Origin: Brienomyrus brachyistius
Lineage: Eukaryota > Chordata > Actinopteri > Osteoglossiformes > Mormyridae
NCBI RefSeq assembly: GCF_023856365.1
Contig: NC_064534.1
Coordinates: 11,180,536 to 11,244,535 of the forward strand
DNA: 64,000 bases
Direction of reading: 5' to 3'
Every line of letters begins with the position of its first letter. The first letter of the stretch is position 1. The notes beneath the pieces were generated by a model. It saw only the letters and a list, made by a program, of their open reading frames with translations. It was not told the origin of the DNA and did no database searches. Positions 22,334-34,930 of the stretch are shown piece after piece. Made by a program: the position numbers and the translations under genes.

Positions 22334-25295
22334 AGTGAGGAAATGCTGTATTTGAAAAATGGCAACTAAAGTCTTATGAAACTTTTGAAAATCTGCTTTA
22401 CCTATATAAATGTTTTATATTCATTTGGTCAGTACATTGTGATTTTTTTTTACTAGTCTCAGTACATTGCATATTTAAAAAGAATATTTGATATGCAGCA
22501 TATTAAGTTTTATGGCAATCATAGTTTTTTTTGTAGTTTATGTTCAAATTTACTGTACAAGTTGTGTACTTTTGACAGTTTTATGACATTTGGCACCGTC
22601 TGACATTCTGAGTCTCAAAGTAACCAAACTAAGTTTGGGACAATCAACACCATTTATTTCAATGAGTATTGACTGACAATCCACTGTAATGAAATTTCAC
22701 TGGACTTAGATTATTGCTTTGAGATTTCATTTGGCATCACCCACTTGCCTTTTGACTTTACAGCTATTGTTCGAAATGCCCGTCTTTTCAGTCCAAATGA
22801 TGAGCAGTACTAAGCAGTACTCAATATAGCGCATATTTTGGAACCTGGCTTTATGACAAGGGTTTTTGCATTTCAGTAAACCTTTTAATGAAAACTGAGT
22901 GCTGTTTCAGGCGCACGCTGCATCTTACTGTATCAAAGGCTGCTTTTTGAGAACAGGCGAATTAAGGTGATATTTCAGGACTGCTTTGGGGTGACAGACT
23001 TATTTAAAATCAAAATCTTTAAACAGAAATTTTGGTCATTAAACTCTCAGGGAGTTAATGTCACTTGTTTAAGAAAAAGACTGAACAATAATAACAGGCA
23101 GAGCCAAGAAAAACAAGAGGATTCCTGTAGATTTGCTCCTAGGCACACTTATTAAATAATTAGTGGCGCTTTACTGGAGTGTAATTTCTATTTGGTTTAG
23201 TGTAAATAAGAGGATGTTTGTCAAGATCCACTAAAATTATGTGTGCATGGTGCCCTACAGAGGACTTTTCCTGTGGCGTCCTGCTCTGTGAAAATAAAAA
23301 AAATTACGCTTGTAGTTTTCATTGAAAATCTTACTGCTTAAACACTAAATATCAGCCAAATATGGTTGCCGAGCCCGGAGTGTGGCAAATCCAGCATTTA
23401 ATGGAGCCGTGTGTCTTCTCCCATCGTGATGCTCCTCATAAGCCAGGCTACGTTCTTTGCATCATTGCCCCTGCTGAGAGGTAAATATTTGGTCCAAGTC
23501 TTCAACAGATTGAAAGCAGTTTTTCCAGCCCCATAATACCAGCGTTCCTATCCGTCACTCTGCAGCACAGGGCAGGATTTGCAGAGCATATGTTCAGCGA
23601 GTGTCCCGGCTAGCACTTTCAGGGCTGTGGGGCAGCTTAGTTAGGATGGGTGGTCACTGGCTCACACGATGAACCTTCCCTTTCCCCATGACTGAATGGC
23701 AATGCTCTGATTTTAGTGGCTGTGGTATTTTCACATCATTCTCTCCATCGCGTACTTGCTTTGGAATTTCCTGGGCCTTAGTCTTCGAGTCTTCCATTTA
23801 CATTCACTAATTGACCAAGAAGCCTCACGGAAACAGGTGATTTCATCTTGCATTGCTGTGCGCAGACAGATGCTTTTTTTTACAATAATCTTGTGGACAT
23901 GGTATTAATTAGGGTATGCTGCAGCAACGCGTCTGAAAAATTGTGTGATCATGACATTTCCATTTTCTTTCAAATAAATTTTCTTTTGCTCTTTTTCTCC
24001 TTTAAAACTCCGGATCCATGATGTGCATTAATTAATACTCCAGTGTGTCATCACTGCAAGCTGTTCCTGGTTCATTTACAAACTCTACTATGTATCTATG
24101 AAATGCCATATGTATCTATAAAAATTAAAGGATACATTCAAGTGTATTATGGACATTGCCTGCAATACAATACGAGAAACTAGAACGAAACGTTAAATAT
24201 TAAACAATGGTTTAAGCTCTTTTTTTTTTTTTACTGGTACAAGAGACGTCATTATAATATGCCGTTAGGGCTATTCATCACAGCTTGTGCATTAAAGTTG
24301 CTGTTTTAAATTTTAAATTAAAAAAAATCTCCAGGGCCGCATCTGCTCTGTTGATCTTGTTTCACGGACAATTATTGGACACATAACTGGCCTTCTGCCT
24401 TCTGCTAATTGACCAGGCTACACGTACTGATTTGCATTAAAGGGAAAGCCGAAGACTTGGTTTGGATATACAAAACTAAAGGCGCTCTCAAGACAGCAGC
24501 CCAGCACAGCATGTTTTTAGTGCGTATGTTTCTCTACGAATCAGTATTTCCTTGGAGCTGACAACATGGCTAATACGAGTGACGTTCGGCCCCGTGAGAG
24601 CCCATGATGGAAAGGGTAAGCATCTTTCCGGTCGTTTGGACAGCCTTGCGGTCAGAGATGTGGACACCAATTCATCTCCAGTCCCACAAAGGCAGCGTAG
24701 GGCCCAACTGGTCGACGGAATAGCTGCTGTTGTACCCGCAAGCAAGTTATTAGTCCGGGAGATGGGTAGAGCTTAGAACTTTGGACTAAGTGGCTTTAAA
24801 TGATGCCAGCGACTAATGAGACGAGGGGTGGGATTAAGGCACACGTGAGCCCGTACCGCCGTGTCTGAATCTCTGCGAGTCAAGGGGGCGGCTCCTGCGG
24901 GGTCTTTCGGGGCTCCCACACCTGCCCCCACGGCAGCGGGGCGTACAGATGGGGGGGTGGAGGGTGGAGTCAACCAAACACAAAGCCAGACACCTGTGCG
25001 CAGCTCCAGGAACAAAGAGAGACAGCGGGTGCTGGGGGTGTGGTGTGGCCTCTCGCCTCTCATCTCCATGAGAATCAGAGGCTCCGCCGCCCATCTGTCC
25101 CTCCCCATCGAGCCTAGCACTCTGCTCGCCATGGCGACAAAGGCCAGGCAAGGACCGGGGCAGGCACCTCCCCCCCCCCCCCCCTCCAATGCCTGGCGTT
25201 CATCTGGCTCTGGCCAGCATGTCCCTGACTGCCCATCTCTTTAATTGCTTTGCCATTTTTAGCCACTTTCAGAAGAAGCTGTTTCAGAATATTTA
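22334..25295. other. Intron sequence, no gene seen
   Basis: Mostly AT-rich, repeat-poor sequence. The block about 24330-24450 and the area around 23380-23860 are repeat-free and regulatory-looking. The segment 24830-25250 is GC-rich, with proline-rich open frames on both strands and a C run at 25170-25185, but no splice or domain evidence. Confidence 0.4.
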
Positions 25296-26892
25296 CAGTG
25301 CCCTCCGTAATGTTTGGGGCAAAGACACATTTTTCCTTGATTTACGCCTCTGCTCCACAGTTTAAAATTTCAATCCAAACAATTCAGACATGGTTAAAGC
25401 GCATATTCCAGACTTTAATGTAAAGTTATTTGCATATATTTTAGTTTCACCATGTAGAAATTGCAGCACTTTTTATGCATAATCCCCCTCATATTAGGGC
25501 ACCATAATGTTTGGGACATAGCAATGGTAGGTATATTAAAGCAGTCATGTGTAGCACTTTGTTTCATATTCCATACATGCAGCGACTGCTCGAAGTCTGC
25601 GATTCACAGAGGTGAATGAGTAAATTTGGTGCTGAGTATCTCCTCCGGTGACACACTGTCACGCCTCTAATGCAGCCCCCTTTTGGCTCCTGCCTGTTTC
25701 AGGGGCTTGTCTATTTAAGTTTCCTCTTCAGCATATGGAAGGCATGCTCAATTGGAATTAAATCGGGTGACTGGCTCGGCCATTCCAGAATTTTCCATTT
25801 ATTAGCTTTAAAAAACTCCAGGGTTGCCTTAGCAGTATGTTTGGGATCATTATCTAGTTTTAGGATGAAGCTTCGTCCAATGAATTTGGAGGTATTTAGC
25901 AGAACTTGGGCAGATACGACGTTTCTATACACCGCATCATCAATGAAGATAACTGTGCCAGTACCTGTGGCAGACATACATGGCCAAGCCACAACACCCC
26001 CACCACCGTGTTCAACAGATGAGCTGCTATGCTTTGGATCTTGGACAGTTCCTTTTCATCTCACACTGTCCTCTTGCCATCACTCTGATACAGGTTAATC
26101 TTGGTCTCGTCTATCCAAAAGACCTTTTTCTAGAATTCTGCAGGCACTTTTAAGGACTTTTTTTTCCCAAACTGCAATCTGGCCATCCTGTTTTTGTGGT
26201 TAACTAGTGGTTTGCATCTTGCAGTGTAGCCTCTGTATTTCCGTTCATGAACTCTTCTGCGGATGGTAGTCTCTGACAAAGACATACCTGGCTGCTGAAG
26301 GCTGTTTCTGATCTGCTGGACAGGTGTTTGGGGATTTTTCCTTTACCATAGCAGGATTCTTCTGTCATGAGCAGTGGAGGTCTTCCTTGCCTACCAGTCC
26401 CTTTGCGATTACAGTGCATTCTTTCTTTTAAATGATATTACAGACATTTGATTTTGCAATCCTAAGGTTTGACCGATGTCTATAATGGTTTTATTCTTGT
26501 TTTTTCAGCCTCATAATAGCTTCTTTGACTTTCATTGGCACAGCTCTTCATGTATAACAAATGGCAACTACAGACTCTAAATGGTGGAAGCAAGCCTAGG
26601 TATCTTATCCCTGTACTAATGAAGCAATGAAGCACACCTGAGTAAATCACAAACAGCTGTGAAGCCAAACGTCTGAAACATTATGTTGCCCTGATATGAG
26701 GGGGATTATGTATAAAAAGTGTTGCAATTTCTACATGGTGGAACTGAAATCTAAGCAAACGACTTTACATTAAAAGGTGGAATATGCGCTTTAATCATGT
26801 CTGAATTGTTTGATTTGAAATTTTAAACTGTGGAGCAGAGGGGTAAATCAAGGAAAAATGTGTCCTTATCCCAAACATTATGGAGGGCACTG
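25296..26892 (-). mobile_element. Tc1/mariner-type transposon, complete but inactive
   Basis: A 1.6-kb element. Its ends CAGTGCCCTCCGTAATG (left) and CATTATGGAGGGCACTG (right) are inverted repeats that extend inward for roughly 200 bp. Within them the words TTTTTCCTTGATTTA, CCACAGTTTAAAAT, CCATGTAGAAATTGCA and TAATCCCCCTCATAT all recur inverted. A TA stands at the left junction (25294-25295). The right junction reads TG, a mutated TA duplication. The transposase remnant is on the minus strand (25545-26551). Long inverted repeats and TA target choice are typical of Tc1-like elements of fish. Confidence 0.93.
25545..26551 (-). pseudogene. Tc1-like transposase, frameshifted remnant
   Basis: About 1 kb on the minus strand, close to the usual size for a roughly 340-residue Tc1 transposase. 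An N-terminal part around 26204-26419 has the GRQGRPPLL-type linker region near the DNA-binding domain. The 25711-25992 part carries the catalytic-domain signature DNDPKHTAK and, after it, WPSQSPDLIPIEH, where the final acidic residue of the DDE triad sits in the PDL-P-IEH context. Frame changes and stops between these blocks break the gene, so no active enzyme is expected. Confidence 0.88.
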
Positions 26893-29800
26893 TGCATGCT
26901 TCTCAGTAATTACCCCGGTTACATCCCCTTTCAGCCTGATGCTCATCCCACTCTTTTGTGGCAGCTGTGTCACGTGACTTGCATCCTTGTGGCGGCAGGT
27001 CCGATCCCTTTAACTGCTACACGGGCCGAGCACTGAGGACAATATGGGTCGGTGGGGGGGGGGACCTGGGAACGAGCACATCCCTATATACAACTCAGTG
27101 GGGGAAACAAGTGCTGCTGAATGCTGAAGTGGTCCTCTCCAGGTCGCTATTCTGTGCCGTTATCTTTGTCAATGTGAAGGCCTCTTGAAAGGTTATGTGT
27201 GCATAATGTGAGGGCGCTCCCCCCCCCCCCCCCCTCCCCCGAACCCACAGTGTTCTTCACCTCGGTGACATTTGGATGTGGAAACCAGTCATTAAGACTC
27301 CAAACCTCATAGTGCTCTGCATTACCGCGCCATAATTGGAAATGGCTGGAATCAGCTGATGCATTGAAATGCACTGAGGCATCGCTTCCCTGGCATAGCT
27401 CATTTCCAGGCCGTTAGAGCGGATTTTGGAAGCTCAGACGAGGGTCGTATGCCTATAGACTGATGTTAGCTTACCGAAAGGCTTGCGCTGTACTGAGAGC
27501 TGCATGGTGTTCGGCTTCAGACATCATTATTTGTCAGCATTTGTAAATTAAAAAATATCTGAGCATCGTTATGTGATTCTGCACAGTTAAATACCTGATA
27601 GCCCAGATTCCTTAATTACGAGAGATTATTTTAACTGCAATACTGCAGGGGTAGCCGGCTCTCTTCCTAGAGCCATGGGGAATATTTGGCTATTAATTGC
27701 TTTATTTAAGTAATTACTGGACATTAACCTTACTTGTCATTTTATGCGCCGATTAAGTACTAATTTGAAAAAAAAATTGTTCAGGTTGATGAAAGACTGA
27801 GAGAGCTGCCCATCCCTGAGGCACGACATTTCTTAATATAAACGTAAGAGAATGTACGAAAAGTGTTTGTTTTGTTACAAATGAGAGTGCATCTTATGAT
27901 GAACAGGTCTGGTCACGTGATACATAGACCAAGGCTCACACAGCAGAACCTTGACTCTACCTGTCAGTACGGAGCTGCATGTCAGTCAGTTCATCCCTGG
28001 CAGAGATATGTCAGTCGGTTTGGCTCCCATGGTCACATGACTGTCAGTGAGTAAGCTTCACACGCCTCCCCAAGACACACATGTGCCTCATTGCATGGAG
28101 GCCTTACATGGTGTGAAGTACAGTGTTGTGGGGCTTGTTCCATATGGTGCTGACAGGCTTTTTGGGGGGAGCCGGTGCTCATTCTGGAAATTAGCATCAA
28201 TCCTACCCCCCGCCGGTTGGGTAAAGACCTCATGCTGTTCCCTTATGATAACACAATGAAACCCCCCCCCCCCCCCGAATGGGAGATTTTCTCTGACCTC
28301 ACCCTTACCAAAGTATCGGCTAAAATTACACGCCGTCTGTTCCTTCTTGTTCTGATCTGGGCAATTTATTTTTTCTTTTGTTGTTTTTATTATTGCTGTT
28401 GTTGTTTGGCAGATGAGTCCAAGAGATCTGACTGTCAGCTCAAGCTCTGCAGGGTTTAAAACGCCATGGGGTTAAGGCTGCTGCGCGTATGTGCAATGTG
28501 CTCACCGGAGTCAAAAGAAACTAACGAATGCCGAGCTGGGGAATGGCTGATTGCTCATGTCACCTGCACATGGGGGACTCTGCCGCGCCACATCTCCCCG
28601 ATATTTGTCATGTTGTAGTTGTGGCAGAAAAAAAATGTGTTAGCTGTCAAGCAACATTTCATCACTGAAATCCTCGTGCTTGAGGAGGCCCACGTAGGTA
28701 CATCAAAAGCTGCAGTTTGCTGGACTGGCTCCTTCTGAGAAGGTTCAAAGGCTTCCTGGGTGCTGCGTGAGCATGTCTCTCTGAAAGCCTTTTGTTCTAT
28801 TCCAGCCCTTCTGGAGGATCTGCCGTGCAATCTGAGGGTATCGTAGGGAAAGGGAAGGAATCGCGTTCAGAACTCTTCAGGGTGTTTGTGTATTACAGCA
28901 TGTGCACTTGCCTCAGGGGTCTTCGTTGAGGGCCTATTGAGTAACAGTACAGGTGGTTTACATGCATAATGACTGAATAAGACAGGTGTTCACTTATAAA
29001 AAATATCCAATTAAGCAGTCTTATTACTGTAAACCACCACACTGACAATTAATGATTATCTGGAGGTCAACCTATAATTAGTTAAGAGTCCGTCAGTCTG
29101 TTCGGTCACCTGGCAGCAGAGGCAGAGGAGATGATGATAAAGGCATCTCCTCATGAGCGAGGTCAACGTTAAGGACTGTGGTCGGTGGGGATCATTAGGG
29201 GAGCTGGAGGTGCAACTGAAAATCCAGCTCTGTTTACCGGGAAAGACAGTACTGTTAAGATAAGATTCAGTCTGACGTCCATGGGTAGCGGTTTTCTGCC
29301 CGGAAAGTGGGGCCGTCGCTTTGAGTGCTCAGGGGAAATGTGCGAGCGGGCCTGACTAAACCGTATATAGCTGTTTAGAAGGAAAAAGGCTCCCAGCTTA
29401 TCATGTAATTAATCTGCAGTTGGCTGACATACCTTTTCCTCCAGGCTCCAGAAAACCAACTGGGGAGGGGGGGGGGTGAAGAGGTAATTGAATGGTATGT
29501 CTAAAATTTGCAGAACTGCTGCTTTTGTGGAAGAGAGGTAAATATATGGACTGATGGCTCAATGTACATTGCTCAGCATGCACATTATACACTGATATCA
29601 GCAGTTCAAACTGTATCTATTTCTCCGCTCAGAGGTCCAATGACTAGAGCTTGGTCGTTCAACAAAAAGAGCAATTTGTCCTTGTTATTTGAAAGGCGAA
29701 AGCCTTGGCGGCTATAGATCAGCTTCTGAGGCTTGTCAAGTTGATAATGCAAATAAATTCGACAGAAAACACAGATGGGGAAGAAGTCGGCCATGCTGAA

Positions 29801-32800
29801 GAGATCACTAATAAAGGGCCGGTGACATCACACCGGGCAACTGCCGTTGGGCTTTGATTGGCTGACTCCCAAGAGATTGCTGCTTGGCAACCTGGGGACC
29901 CACAGTTTCCAGATCAGCTGTTTAAATGGCCTGCTATGTCACGAGCCAAACAGGCAGCACCACCTGGTCCCGGCAATTCCAAAGGGACAACTCAATTCAG
30001 CCGAAGGCAGTCCAGGATCACGCCTTTGTCCTTTACCATGCAGATGAAGGAAACATTTACTACCTTATTTAGCTGTTTGCTCAACACTTCAGCCGAAAGC
30101 AGCATAACCTGTTTTATACTTTGACCACTTATACCAGTGGAAGTTTTCGTATGCTTACCCCATGCACAATGCTCAAAATAAAATAAACAAAAAAAAAAAA
30201 ACACAGGAAACCAAAAAGGCATTAGCAAACGAAAGCAAAAATCTGAAAGTCTGCCAGCTATAACCTGATACTGGCATTCCAATAACGACAAATCCGGTTC
30301 CTTCACCACCCACCGTCTTCGGGTTTATGAACACCTAAGCGGCCTTCTGAGGTCTGAGGGGCGGTAGTCGTGCTGCCCGCTCCTGTCAGACATGCAGCTA
30401 ACGAGTTAGCAGAGCCAGTGCAGTCAGGCAGGACGCCGTTCGAGCCGTTTAATTAGAGCAGGGGCGGGAGCAGTCCTTGGCCGTGTTAATTAAGCGAAAC
30501 TGCTGCTACTGATGTTACCCACTTGGAAGCACTCTGCCACCGTGGCCCACATTTAATATCTGTAGCGCGGGATTCAGCTACTGTAGCGGCCGTCTCAGCA
30601 GGTAGCTGCTGAGCGCGGCGCTAATAGCTGGGGTGGGGTCTCGCCTCGCTTCTGAGGGGGTCTGTGCAGGAGCGTTTCAGGTTCTTTAGCTGCGCAGATG
30701 TGAGGATGGAGGAACCGGCATGTCTCTCTGAAAGCCCTTAGTGCGGGACGATCGCTGCCGGATTCATGCCACTGAAGGTTCTCCTGGCCAGAGCGTTTGA
30801 AGCTAATGCAGGAAAGAGGAACGTGGCGGAAACAAGGGCCATCGGCGGAGGCATAGGTGTTACCTGAGATAATGGAATCGAATAATATAAGCCTGGAAAC
30901 ACAAAGGCACACTGGAAGGGAATCCGATTTCAAGCAAAACCACACAAAAGCAAAAGTTTTGCGATAAATCCCACAGGAAACAAGTACTTGCAAAGAAAAA
31001 CCAAAATTAAACATTAGAAACCGCATAATTTGTAAGCGGTAACCTTTCTCTCCAGTTAATTTTCAGTTCATTCTTAAGCTTTCCTGCATTTTTTTTTGCT
31101 GCATTTGCCTGAATTTTCCTTTGACTTGCGATAGATCTTAAGATAACTGTTGCTAGACAACTGCAGCTCCTCATCTCACTGGATAAGACGCCCGTTAGAT
31201 GTAATTTGCTTCTGCTTTTTTTTTTGCTCTGGGTGACCCTTAGTGCCATTTATGTGGAAAAAGAATCAGTCCTGATAGTTCATAATTGCCCCTCATTCAG
31301 AGTAATTGCAACCCTGGATTATTCCCTTATTTATGCATTATTTATGGACAGCAGGAGAACATTAGATGAATTTTTCATCAATTTCATCCCCACTTCTACT
31401 GTGACTTATGTCATTTCCTGGTGTTTTTTTATTGGTCAAAATAAAGTCAGGGATATGAATAGGCCTTTCTTACCCAGAACTGTAAAAGCAATACAAAAAT
31501 CCCAACAACCAACCAGTGTTAATTTTGAATGCTATGCTCCCTGAAGATCCCTGCTTCCAGACCAGTGAGGGGGACAATGCAACGCTACAAAGCTTTTCAA
31601 TTTGTTTGGTATCTTGGATCTCTCTCCTGTATATTAATACACATCAGTCAGGCTGTCTCTCCTCTGCGTCCGCATGCAGTTCCAGGGATGAATGTAACAA
31701 TGCATATGAGTGTTTCATCCTTTCATTCTGCCCTGGAGGCTGCCGGAAGAAGAACAAACCATCCGCATTTACATTCGTCTGGTTGGCGGTCGGCTTTGGG
31801 TCTGGCTCTCCGGCACCTACAGATCACACTTCGTGCAAATGCACTATTCAGGAACGACATCCAAGTGCACAAACAGGAGAAGAGCAAAACAACACAGCTA
31901 ATAAAATTATAAGCTGTTTTTTTTTTATTACTGTGATTCGGGAGTCCAACAGCACAGCGTGATCTCACTAAGACTAAAAAATGAAAATGAAAATAAGAGT
32001 CATGGATGATCCCACTCATTCTTATGTCCCTGTGTTGCCTGTTAGAGGATAAACAGAACAGGCATTCACGTCTCTGCTTATATTTACACCCATGGGGACC
32101 TTTATAAAGCTTACTTAGACCTGTTACTAATTGGAAACCAAGTGTTAGTTCTTAGGATATAACTGGGTATCAGAGGTTTTTTTAAGTACTTTTAAAATGC
32201 ATCAGCTCTTGACCAATGCATCTTATTTCTGATAGTCTTTATTTTTAAGGTTCTTCGTATAGGTTCAGCTGGAGTTTTACGTTTTCTTCCTCTAATTGTT
32301 AACCATAAAATCAGATAATGTAAATGCAGTCGCTCTCATTATGCCGCGTAAGCACAACCAAAAACTGTGCTTCATTCATCCATTTAATTTAATTCACTAA
32401 ATTAAAGGGATTCCAGATCTCTGTTCTTAAAATAAGGTTTATGGGTAAGGGGGGTCACGGCCTTGTACTGGATACACGATTGGAAGATGGATGGGTATAA
32501 TGGGGGAGGCAGACTTGTGATTAAAAGGATCCAGACATGAGACATCACAGCTTTAATGAATATTCAGCTGTTTAAACAAAACAGAATAACCCGCTAAGCT
32601 GATAAATATGAACGTAATGTGACGTAATGAGAGCTGCTGACCCAGGGAGTCCGCAGACTCTTCCTCCTGATGTGAACCAGCCTGCCACCGCCACCTGCGA
32701 TTGTGTGTTTTAGAGAGACGGTTCATAAAGCCAGCTGACGGCGAGGAAAAGCAAACAGGTCGAGACCAAGGCCAAGGATGCCTAGTTAAGACCCAAACGT

Positions 32801-33060
32801 GGCTGTGGTACTCAGTCACACACATTATTTAATATACAGGCATATTACGACTGATGTGAAACTGATGTGAAATCGGGACTTATCCAAAAAAAAATTCAAG
32901 AGATATCGAAGTGCTAAGGCAAATAGGTGGCGTGTAAGTACATGTAAAATAAACCTTATATTTTCATTTATGTAATATGTGTTTAGTAAGTATTACTAGT
33001 ATATTTTTGGCATATGTATGTTTGCAATAAGGTATCTTGAATGGTATCTGAAGGTAAATC
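26893..33060. other. Intron sequence with recurrent C/G homopolymers
   Basis: No exon, RNA gene or intact mobile element recognised in 6 kb. C or G runs of about nine or more occur near 27055, 27218-27239, 28261-28276 and 29467-29476, with a long A run at 30189. Open frames such as 30595-31026 (-) and 31516-31962 (+) have no recognised domain. Repeat-free TAAT-rich stretches at about 28960-29090 could be regulatory. Confidence 0.4.
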
Positions 33061-33065
33061 CACTG

Positions 33066-33950
33066 CCACGATTAGTCGACGTAGTCGATTACGTCGACGC
33101 TGAAAATGCGTCGACATCAATATTTTAAATTGACGCATCGTTTTTTTTAATTATTTAAATAAAATTACCTTTATGGTTTCTAAAACGTTTCAATGAATTA
33201 TAACAAATGCGTTCTTTTAATGTCATTATATAATTATGGGAGTAGTTCAAATTATCACAAAACAAAAAGGTGGTTTTACACTGTTCGAAGAGCGATGGTA
33301 TACTACGGCGGTACTAACGCTATGCAGGAGCACCTGAAAGCGCTATGCAGGAGCATCGAAGAAAAAACACACAGGCGCTATTCTAGACGGGCAAACCACC
33401 GGTTTGTCTATTCGTGTTTATTAAATTACCATTAGTACGGAGAGCTTTTTAATATCCTTTGTCCTTGCAGCTGCTAAAACACTCATTTGAAGCCATAAAA
33501 TTGTCAGTCTGCTACATTAGAATCTCAATTGAATAAGCATTTGTGACAATGTTTTGGTTAAAATCTAGGCTTATTCTATATTGGTTGAGGGTGCCAATGT
33601 GTGCGTTTGTGCGTATTGGACTTCTTGGGACCAGGGTCGTTATAGTAAATTAAAAGTGAAACGAAAACGGACACTACATATTTCGTGAACTGAAATAAAA
33701 TGAAAACCATATGTACAAAAAAAAAAACTTTTAATCTGCAAAGGTACCGCCATACCCTCCATGTTTTTACCTCGTTTAACCACAGTATAATCTCTTTTAA
33801 AATATGTTGTGGCTGCTGATCTATCCCTTCCTTCATCGCGACTTAAGTGCTTATCCCATGTGTCGCGATCCGATAACCGAAATTATTGTTTTTAATTAAT
33901 TGTTTAGATTAATCGACCAATCGATGCAATAGTCGATAGATGTGCGCCTG
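33066..33950. mobile_element. Candidate hAT-like element remnant
   Basis: The left side carries ACGATTAGTCGACGTAGTCG followed by more TCGA-rich words (to about 33142). The right side carries TTAATCGACCAATCGATGCA and TAGTCGATAG (33908-33941). These TCGATTA-type termini in opposite orientation resemble ends of fish hAT-family elements. The roughly 0.8-kb interior has only short open frames and no recognisable transposase. Exact ends and an 8-bp duplication were not found, so this is tentative. Confidence 0.4.
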
Positions 33951-34039
33951 TATATATAAGCATTTTTGAATTAATAATAGAATACTACAGCAGTATTTTA
34001 TTCGTCTTTTTGTGGAAATTGTGCAGTTCTCACATGTCT

Positions 34040-34205
34040 CATATAGCTCTCCATGATAGACACAGATGTATAGACAGTTCAGAGCAAATTTTGGGGTTAT
34101 AGGTGTGGGTCAGCCAGCAGCCCTGAAATAGTGGGGATTAAGTGCCTTACTCAGGGTCCTAGTACAGGCATAGATCCTTAACCCGCTAAGCTACACATTG
34201 GCCAT
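34040..34205 (-). repeat. Decayed SINE fragment
   Basis: On the minus strand the words GTTAAGGATCTATGCC, GACCCTGAGTAAGGCACTTA and CTGGCTGACCC parallel the outer SINE at 61155-61690 (TTAAGGCTCTGTGG, GGGCCCTTGAGCAAGACCCT, AGCTGGCCCTGTG). It is a heavily mutated, probably 5'-incomplete copy of the same or a related family. Confidence 0.55.
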
Positions 34206-34544
34206 AATAAGCCAGGACAAAGGTTCCTCAGAGGTAATGCAAACATCTGTAGTTCTTGCATAGCCTATAACAGTAATGAGTGACCTGAACCTATCAGCAA
34301 TCTATCAATGGACATTTGTTCTGTATTTATATATATTTTTGAAAACATTTTGCTGATATTTTCTTAGTTTGAGTACTGCATTATCATTACCTCTCCATCT
34401 TCAGTCTGTTTTTCCTGATGAGGATCATAGCTGTTATCATTATAGGTTATTATTGTATTAACCCATACATGTATTTTTAACATTGCTTCATTGTTCCATT
34501 CCAGCATATTTCATTATTAAATTCATTTGAAAGGCTATAATCCA

Positions 34545-34930
34545 GCCCTGTCTCCATGACACAAGAATGTATTTTCTAACACCACATTGACTCCATGACA
34601 CAGAGAGATATTTGCTAACGCACCACTGACTCTGAGATGTATTCTGACTCAGAGGGATGTATTCTGTAACCCAGCACTGACTCCGTGACAGAGAGATGTA
34701 TTCTGTAACCCAGCACTGACTCCGTGACAGAGAGATGTATTCTGTAACCCAGCACTGACTCCGTGACAGAGAGATGTATTCTGTAACCCAGCACTGACTC
34801 CGTGACAGAGAGATGTATTCTGTAACCCAGCACTGACTCCGTGACAGAGAGATGTATTCTGTAACCCAGCACTGACTCCGTGACAGAGAGATGTATTCTG
34901 TAACCCAGCACTGACTCTGTGACCCATAGA
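34545..34930 (+). repeat. 39-bp minisatellite
   Basis: From about 34677 there are six nearly perfect units of 39 bp (CTGACTCCGTGACAGAGAG then ATGTATTCTGTAACCCAGCA), with decayed units on the left (34547-34676) and a variant unit at 34911. Because 39 is a multiple of three, all three minus-strand frames remain open and give repetitive pseudo-proteins; these are not genes. Confidence 0.95.

Noticed and set aside
24773..25244. GC-rich frames on both strands, one proline-rich
   Set aside because: Open on both strands because of GC content and a C run; no domain, no acceptor/donor pair.
31206..31544. 112-codon frame with a hydrophobic N-terminus resembling a signal peptide
   Set aside because: Hydrophobicity comes from a T-rich tract; the rest has no family signal.
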